From assembly GCA_028717525.1 (NCBI GenBank), contig JAQUNT010000036.1, positions 1 to 10,364 on the forward strand: DNA of 10,364 nt. The letters are read 5' to 3'. The notes below the pieces were generated by a model. The model ran no database searches and had not been told where the DNA came from. It saw only the letters and a program-made list of their open reading frames with translations. Position numbers and translations under genes: made by a program. Positions 6,675 through 10,364 of this stretch are shown one piece after another (positions within the stretch are counted from its first letter, which is position 1; each line of letters begins with the position of its first letter). The stretch comes from Elusimicrobiota bacterium (GTDB lineage Bacteria; Elusimicrobiota; Elusimicrobia; UBA1565; UBA9628).

Positions 6675-7946
6675 TCATTCGCTTCCCTCGGCGGGCCCTT
6701 GCGGCCTGATGATCCCCAGCATTCTGCGACTCGTCGTCTCGATATTCTTGACGATGCGGTTGAGAGTCGTCTCTGCTCCGAAGCCGGCGATCAAATCCCT
6801 GGCCAGCGCTTGCGCCTTGCCGGGTGTCGTCTCGCCGAGTTCTTCACAGATCGCGAGAACGGCTCTTGTGCCGACGCCGGCCTCTTCAGCCAGGCGTTCC
6901 CAATGCGTCTTCATCATCCAGTCCGCGCGGTACTGCTTGCCGATGCGCATCGCGAACTTCATGGATAGCGCCGGATAGACCTTCGTGGAGAGCAGATCGT
7001 AGAACGGCGCGAGCCTGTACTCGGCTTTGTTCAACATCATCGAAAGGTTCTTGGCGTGGGCATCGCAGTTCCCGATGAGATAATTGAACACGGTCCATCG
7101 CAGCAGCAGACCCTTGTCCAGCGCCGGCTGCGTGCTGTGCTCGTTGAGGAGACCGAAGCACTTTTGCAGCCCAGGCCCGCCGTCGGACTCGTACTTCTTG
7201 CTGTAGCTGTAGCCCAAGGCCTGGCAGAAATCCTCCTGGTGGATCCGAACGAGGGCCCCCTTGTCGTCGCGGCACCGGTCGTAGCGTTCGACCATGTAGA
7301 CGGGATGTTTGCCTTTGTGCAGCGTGGTTTGTGGGACCGGCAGCCCGCATTCCGCTGCCAGTCTCATGCAGAAGGCTTCATTCTCGATGATGCCCTCGAA
7401 GCCCGGGATCTTCGGCTTGAGGATATGCGAGCTGGGATAGGAACCGTGGGGTAGATAGAACTTCCCGTCGCGGAAGAGCACGGGGAGCTTCTGCTGTGCA
7501 CCCGCCAACGAGAGCCGCAAGTCCTCATGGGCGACGAGGAGAGGACTCTGCGCCATCCGCTCGATCATCTTGTCGAGCTCTTCCTGTTCGAGAGGCTCAT
7601 AGCTGCCCTGGCTGCTGGCGGCTTGGCCTTCAGGCAGCAAAGAGAGGGCCCCGGCACATTCGCCGCCGAGCGCCGCCAGGAGTCCGAAGTCGTTGCTTTC
7701 GGAGATGCCCAGCTTCTTGGCGATGAGAGTCCGTGTCGTTCCCTCTGGGAGCAGGTTGACGAAGAATGTCCGGCAGGCTTCGTCGTCAAAAGGTTCCGGC
7801 CGAAGCGGAAGGCGGATGGAGAGCGGCGCTGCCTCAGGATTCGATAGCCATCCAGGGGCATACTGGAAGGCAAAGTCTTCCTTATCTTCCTGGCTCAGAC
7901 GGCCGGCGAGACTGGCGCCCCAGAAGACGTTAAGAGTCTCGCTCAT
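6675..7946 (-). CDS. hipA: HipA-family serine/threonine kinase toxin (423 aa)
   Basis: The start ATG (complement of 7944-7946) has AAGGAG 7 nt upstream and overlaps hipB by 17 nt. HipA toxins are Ser/Thr kinases; E. coli HipA phosphorylates glutamyl-tRNA synthetase and induces dormancy, and the target here is not known. Residues 1-~105 match the HipA N-terminal domain (FFVNLLPEG, NDFGLLAALGGECAGAL). The kinase core shows LSLAGAQQKL (145-154), with S146 at the position of the regulatory phosphoserine, HILKP (174-178; K177 for ATP), VERYDR (219-224), HQEDFCQALG (236-245), catalytic GNCDAHAKN (292-300; D295) and FYDLLS (315-320; D317 for Mg). All key residues are present and the length is close to E. 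coli HipA (440), so it looks intact. Base composition is clearly lower in GC than the operon to the left, suggesting acquisition. Confidence 0.93.
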   Translation of the reverse strand: MSETLNVFWGASLAGRLSQEDKEDFAFQYAPGWLSNPEAAPLSIRLPLRPEPFDDEACRTFFVNLLPEGTTRTLIAKKLGISESNDFGLLAALGGECAGALSLLPEGQAASSQGSYEPLEQEELDKMIERMAQSPLLVAHEDLRLSLAGAQQKLPVLFRDGKFYLPHGSYPSSHILKPKIPGFEGIIENEAFCMRLAAECGLPVPQTTLHKGKHPVYMVERYDRCRDDKGALVRIHQEDFCQALGYSYSKKYESDGGPGLQKCFGLLNEHSTQPALDKGLLLRWTVFNYLIGNCDAHAKNLSMMLNKAEYRLAPFYDLLSTKVYPALSMKFAMRIGKQYRADWMMKTHWERLAEEAGVGTRAVLAICEELGETTPGKAQALARDLIAGFGAETTLNRIVKNIETTSRRMLGIIRPQGPAEGSE

Positions 7947-8202
7947 CGCTCAACTCCTTGCGCTTGATGAAGGCGGTAAGCCCGAGGCAGGCGAGAACAT
8001 GGAGGACCTTCCCTAGATGGAGAGTCGGCTTTCCATTCTCCAAGTCCGACATGAAGCGAGCGCCCACTTTGCAGAGGGCCGCGGCTTCTTGCTGAGTAAG
8101 ATTGGAATCTCTTCGAATTTGGCGCACGATTTCGCCGATTCGGACTGGATCTTTGACCACCGATTTTCCAGTGAAGGGCTTTGTGGGCATTTTGTTGGGC
8201 AT
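7930..8202 (-). CDS. hipB: HipB-family antitoxin, XRE-type helix-turn-helix regulator (90 aa)
   Basis: This small protein has an XRE/Cro-type helix-turn-helix from about residue 21 to 75 (IGEIVRQIRR, LTQQEAAALC, ARFMSDLENGKPT, LGKVLHVLACLGL). The GARF-S-LENGKPT block is characteristic of HipB-like antitoxins. It is followed by, and overlaps, hipA by 17 nt, the usual antitoxin-first order. By family knowledge it binds HipA, neutralises it and represses the shared promoter. Start ATG is the complement of 8200-8202, with no good Shine-Dalgarno and a predicted 5' leader of only about a dozen nucleotides; Met5 is a possible alternative. Two matched operator-like palindromes flank the promoter immediately upstream. 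Confidence 0.9.
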   Translation of the reverse strand: MPNKMPTKPFTGKSVVKDPVRIGEIVRQIRRDSNLTQQEAAALCKVGARFMSDLENGKPTLHLGKVLHVLACLGLTAFIKRKELSDERDS

Positions 8203-8222
8203 ATATTCCCGTTCGGTAATAT
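8203..8222. promoter_or_regulatory. Operator O1 of hipBA (near-perfect 20-bp palindrome)
   Basis: ATATTCCCGTTCGGTAATAT reads as ATATT-n-CCG-nn-CGG-n-AATAT, a palindrome with one mismatched pair outside the centre. It overlaps the end of the -10 box and the expected transcription start, and ends directly at the hipB start codon, so a bound repressor would block RNA polymerase. Its first 16 bases recur exactly 50 bp away. Confidence 0.75.
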
Positions 8223-8248
8223 TATAACCTGCAACTAAAAAAAGTCAA
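8221..8248 (-). promoter_or_regulatory. hipBA promoter
   Basis: On the minus strand, TTGACT (complement of 8243-8248) and TATAAT (complement of 8221-8226) are separated by 16 nt that include a run of T. This is close to the sigma-70 consensus. Transcription would start near 8214, about 12 nt before the hipB ATG. The operator pair brackets it. Confidence 0.75.
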
Positions 8249-8252
8249 TGCC

Positions 8253-8272
8253 ATATTCCCGTTCGGTATTAT
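8253..8272. promoter_or_regulatory. Operator O2 of hipBA (second copy, upstream of -35)
   Basis: The first 16 bases (ATATTCCCGTTCGGTA) are identical to O1 and the half-site pattern CCG-nn-CGG is kept; the right outer arm is ATTAT instead of AATAT. It lies just upstream of the -35 box and 9 bp past the 3' end of the ATPase gene. The 50-bp spacing to O1 is near five helical turns, so two HipB dimers could sit on a similar face and cooperate or loop the DNA. Confidence 0.7.
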
Positions 8273-8280
8273 TTATGGAG

Positions 8281-9507
8281 CTACGGGATGCCGGCCAGGA
8301 ACGCAGCCGCCGGGACCACCTTGACCCCGGTCGACTCTGCCGCCGCTTTGCATCCCGCCGCAGCCAGCACAGCCGGCACCCGCAGTCTCTGCGAGAAGTA
8401 CCGCAACGGCCCGAGCGCGCCCGCCTCGCCGGCCGCCGTCCCCACCAGCAGGCGGGGCTTCCCGTCCAGGACCAGGAGGAAGGGCACGGAGCGCCGCTCC
8501 TTGTCGCGCACGAAGCGCAGCTCCAGGTCCTCCCCGCCCCAATCCTGGGCGAAATGACACCACCTCAGCAGCGCGCACGCTATCAAGTTCTCGAACCGCA
8601 GCTCCGCGTTGGCCACGCAGGACCAGTCCCACAGATACAGCTTGGCCGCGTGCCGCAGAGCCCGGGGGAGCCGGCCTGCGAACGGCTCGACCCGGAAGCA
8701 AAAGTGTAGGCGCTCGAGCTGGTCCAGCCACAACCGCGCCGTGGCCGCATTGATCCCCAGTCTCAGCCTCAGCGTGTTGAAGGAAAGCAAGGCGCCGGGC
8801 GATACCATGTCCATCAGACTCTCTACCCCGGGCAATTGGTGGATGCGCGTCATCTCCCGCAGATCCTCACGGACCAGGCGGTCTCTGCGTTCCTTTATGA
8901 TGCCGGCATGTTTTTTTTCGTTCTGACAGATGAAAGCGGAAGGGAATCCTCCGAATTTGATAAGCAATTCAAGCGCATTTTTACCACGTCGCCCTGGATC
9001 TGGAGGTGATGTTAATACTGTGGATAACACTTTTACGCAAGTGTCCCTGGATGGAAGGAATCCAGCTTTAATCAACTCAGACAAGCAAAAAGGATGGATC
9101 CTGTACCTGCTGCACTTGGAACGGATGAATTTCCTGTTATTCAATGAAAGTTTAGAGTTATAGCTGGAAGTAGCTATAAAATCGATTTTATCGCTATGAG
9201 CATTGTAAAGATCGGTAAGAAAATCCCATTTCCTGTGCGCCTTTTCAAATTCATCAACAAGGGCAAGCACTTTCTTGAAAAGAAGTGTCTGATGCCCTTC
9301 GAAGATCGAATATGGAGAAGTCAGAGCTTTCTTTCGGAACTCCCAGTCGTCCCAGGAAGCGCAGACCCCCTGGCTGCCCCGCCGCCTCTGCAGCTGCTGG
9401 GCGATGAAGGTCTTGCCCACTCCCCGCGGCCCCTCGAGCAGCGCGATGCGCGGCTTCGCGCTCCGGAAATGGAGCGATTCCAACAGGGCTCCGGCCAGCC
9501 TCTCCAT
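8281..9507 (-). CDS. AAA-family ATPase with DUF4143-like C-terminal domain (408 aa)
   Basis: The N-terminal P-loop domain has Walker A GPRGVGKT (26-33), a Walker B-like VLALVDEFEKA (80-90) followed by the W..L..LY segment usual in this family, and IATSSYNSKLS (111-121) at the sensor position. Residues ~210-360 follow the DUF4143 pattern: LVREDLREMTRIHQL, a winged-helix-like LRLRLGINAATARLWLDQLERL, KLYLWDW (289-295) and RFENLIACALLR. The function of these ATPases is not established. They are common, often multi-copy and horizontally spread. The usual C-terminal EVDF and E-x-K residues of a nuclease-like fold are replaced (RDKERRSVPF, LLVGT), so that part looks inactive. The start ATG (complement of 9505-9507) lies 6 nt after a TATAAT. 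Residues ~56-206 are encoded by AT-rich DNA while both ends are very GC-rich. Transcription runs toward hipBA. Confidence 0.85.
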   Translation of the reverse strand: MERLAGALLESLHFRSAKPRIALLEGPRGVGKTFIAQQLQRRRGSQGVCASWDDWEFRKKALTSPYSIFEGHQTLLFKKVLALVDEFEKAHRKWDFLTDLYNAHSDKIDFIATSSYNSKLSLNNRKFIRSKCSRYRIHPFCLSELIKAGFLPSRDTCVKVLSTVLTSPPDPGRRGKNALELLIKFGGFPSAFICQNEKKHAGIIKERRDRLVREDLREMTRIHQLPGVESLMDMVSPGALLSFNTLRLRLGINAATARLWLDQLERLHFCFRVEPFAGRLPRALRHAAKLYLWDWSCVANAELRFENLIACALLRWCHFAQDWGGEDLELRFVRDKERRSVPFLLVLDGKPRLLVGTAAGEAGALGPLRYFSQRLRVPAVLAAAGCKAAAESTGVKVVPAAAFLAGIP

Positions 9508-9513
9508 GCGACC

Positions 9514-9542
9514 ATTATAACATATACATGTAGAAAAGTCAT
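9514..9542 (-). promoter_or_regulatory. Promoter of the AAA ATPase gene, predicted leaderless
   Basis: On the minus strand, TATAAT (complement of 9514-9519) lies 17 nt after ATGACT (complement of 9537-9542), a four-of-six match to the -35 consensus. Only GGTCGC separates the -10 box from the ATG, so transcription should begin at or within a base or two of the start codon. The spacer contains ACATGTATATGT, a possible small operator. Confidence 0.6.
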
Positions 9543-9622
9543 GTCAGGAGGCGGCCTCCCCGCCCCCCCAGCTCCCGGCATCCCGGGTGGGTGCGGCGTG
9601 TTGTCAAGCGGAATTTTGAGCA

Positions 9623-9639
9623 TTTCTCCGACGGAGAAA
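9623..9639. repeat. 17-nt perfect palindrome upstream of the rRNA promoter
   Basis: TTTCTCCG and CGGAGAAA flank a single central A. It ends 7 nt before the -35 box of the rRNA promoter. A one-base centre makes a DNA-level protein-binding site more likely than an RNA hairpin. Confidence 0.5.
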
Positions 9640-9646
9640 ATAAGTG

Positions 9647-9677
9647 TTGACAGCTGGCGGCCGTTTCGTGCTATAAT
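9647..9677 (+). promoter_or_regulatory. rRNA operon promoter
   Basis: TTGACA (9647-9652) and TATAAT (9672-9677) are perfect consensus boxes with a long 19-nt spacer, and TGC before the -10 makes an extended -10 (TGnTATAAT). The expected start is near 9684, giving a leader of about 320 nt before the 16S gene. An upstream palindrome could bind a regulator. Confidence 0.75.
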
Positions 9678-9706
9678 GTTCCGGTCAGCTTGTGAAGTCA
9701 AGCGGA

Positions 9707-9724
9707 CGGCAAAGCAATTTGCCG
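9707..9724 (+). promoter_or_regulatory. boxB-like hairpin with GNRA tetraloop in the rRNA leader
   Basis: CGGCAAA pairs with TTTGCCG around a GCAA loop, giving a perfect 7-bp stem with a GNRA tetraloop. It lies about 45 nt upstream of the boxA-like element, in the order expected of rRNA antitermination (nut-like) sites. Confidence 0.55.
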
Positions 9725-9769
9725 CTAGCGGCTTCCCGAAGTTGAGGAAGACCGGTTAGGGCAAATTTC

Positions 9770-9781
9770 GCTCTTTGAAAA
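9770..9781 (+). promoter_or_regulatory. boxA antitermination element of the rRNA leader
   Basis: GCTCTTTGAAAA closely matches the bacterial boxA consensus (TGCTCTTTaA type), which binds NusB-NusE to make rRNA transcription resistant to termination. Its place between the promoter and the 16S gene supports the call. Confidence 0.7.
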
Positions 9782-10005
9782 ATCGGGTTTGACAGCGAAT
9801 AGGCGCTCTGTCCTCTGAACGCGGAGTCTTCAGCCGCGGGAAGGGAGAGAGTGCTAAGGTAAGAATGGTGTGTTTCGGTGCGGAGACGTCCTCGTTGGGA
9901 TGTCGAGGCACCGGAAACAAGGAAGAGCTAATAAAGTCAATTCACTCCATTTGGATAAAAACGGAAGTACTGGCGCCCTTAGCGCTGGGAAAACGTCCAA
10001 ACCAT

Positions 10006-10364
10006 TTAATGGAGAGTTTGATCCTGGCTCAGAATTAACGCTGGCAGAGTGCATAACACATGCAAGTCGAGCGGGCTCTATAAGCGTATCGTAGAGCTAG
10101 CGGCAGACGAGTGAGTAACACGTAAGCAACCTGCCCTCGAATGGTGAATAACGCCGCGAAAGCGGTGCTAATACACCGTATGATCCTTTGGTGGCATCAC
10201 CGAGGGATGAGAGGCCCGCAAGGGTCGTTCGAGGTGGGGCTTGCGGCCCATCAGCTAGTTGGTGAGGTAACGGCCCACCAAGGCTATGACGGGTACCCGG
10301 CCTGAAAGGGCGAACGGGCACGAAGGCACTGAGACACGGGCCTTACTCCTACGGGAGGCAGCAG
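10006..10364 (+). rRNA. rrs: 16S ribosomal RNA, 5' part (continues past the window)
   Basis: AGAGTTTGATCCTGGCTCAG (10013-10032) is the conserved 5' site, CATGCAAGTCGAGCGG and GTGAGTAACACGTAAGCAACCTGCCC follow, and ACTCCTACGGGAGGCAGCAG (10345-10364) corresponds to E. coli positions 338-357. Aligning the first motif to E. coli position 8 puts base 1 near 10006, and the distance to the last motif then agrees almost exactly with E. coli numbering. The sequence is clearly bacterial and not close to common cultured groups; Elusimicrobiota is a guess. GGGCCTTACTCC differs from the usual GGyCCAGACTCC. Confidence 0.97.

Larger units (their letters stand above)
9684..10005 (+). other. 16S rRNA leader (transcribed spacer)
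   Basis: This stretch lies between the rRNA promoter and the mature 16S 5' end. CCGGTC (9681-9686) can pair with GACCGG (9750-9755), enclosing a smaller hairpin; a boxA-like element follows, then purine-rich sequence. I see no tRNA and no credible protein gene. The part after 9790 should hold the 5' strand of the RNase III processing stem, whose partner lies beyond the window. Confidence 0.6.

Noticed and set aside
8017..8238. 73-residue plus-strand open reading opposite hipB
   Set aside because: It is the complement of the hipB coding region and its operator, with no independent features.
9547..9559. GGAGGC-G-GCCTCC palindrome before the ATPase promoter
   Set aside because: Short, and inside a C/G-rich tract where such symmetry arises easily; no supporting context.
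9789..9815. Second rRNA promoter starting at TTGACA 9789-9794
   Set aside because: No -10-like sequence occurs 15-20 nt downstream.
9870..10094. Small open readings within the rRNA leader and 16S gene
   Set aside because: They overlap structural RNA, have no ribosome site and resemble no protein.
1..10364. CRISPR arrays, tRNA genes, insertion sequences
   Set aside because: No regularly spaced repeats, no tRNA cloverleaf and no transposase or terminal inverted repeats were seen.

Overview
The window ends in the first ~359 nt of a bacterial 16S rRNA gene and is very GC-rich over its left two thirds. The combination of nitrogenase-component-1-like genes and clustered radical SAM genes, next to rRNA of this type, fits an uncultivated Elusimicrobiota-like bacterium. 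I recall such nitrogenase paralogues being reported from groundwater Elusimicrobia. The phylum call is inference and needs a 16S search; I could not confirm it.

Bases 1-6595 (+ strand): six tightly packed genes form one apparent operon, continuing in from the left. Three are diverged paralogues of nitrogenase component 1 (NifD/NifK/BchN/BchB/CfbD superfamily), arranged as D-like (partial), K-like with an N-terminal extension, then D-like. Three radical SAM enzymes follow. Junctions are a 2-nt gap and overlaps of 8, 4, 4 and 11 nt, so translation is probably coupled. The visible parts of the nitrogenase-like proteins lack the active-site cofactor ligands of true NifD and keep only some of the P-cluster-type cysteines. 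A role in nitrogen fixation is therefore unlikely. Reductive chemistry on an organic substrate or cofactor, with the radical SAM enzymes building or tailoring it, is the reasonable inference. This is the most interesting part of the window.

Bases 6596-8280 (- strand, lower GC): a spacer with an interrupted inverted repeat, and on the minus strand what may be the C-terminal relic of an outer-membrane beta-barrel gene. Then comes a hipB-hipA toxin-antitoxin module with a clear promoter and two near-identical 20-bp operators 50 bp apart.

Bases 8281-9507 (- strand): an AAA/DUF4143-type ATPase gene. It is a compositional mosaic, with GC-rich ends and a strikingly AT-rich middle, and has a promoter placed so that the mRNA should be leaderless.

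Bases 9508-10005: no protein gene. This holds the divergent ATPase promoter, a 17-nt palindrome, a strong rRNA promoter, and a leader with a GNRA-loop hairpin followed by a boxA-like antitermination element. The 16S rRNA gene begins near 10006 and runs off the right edge.
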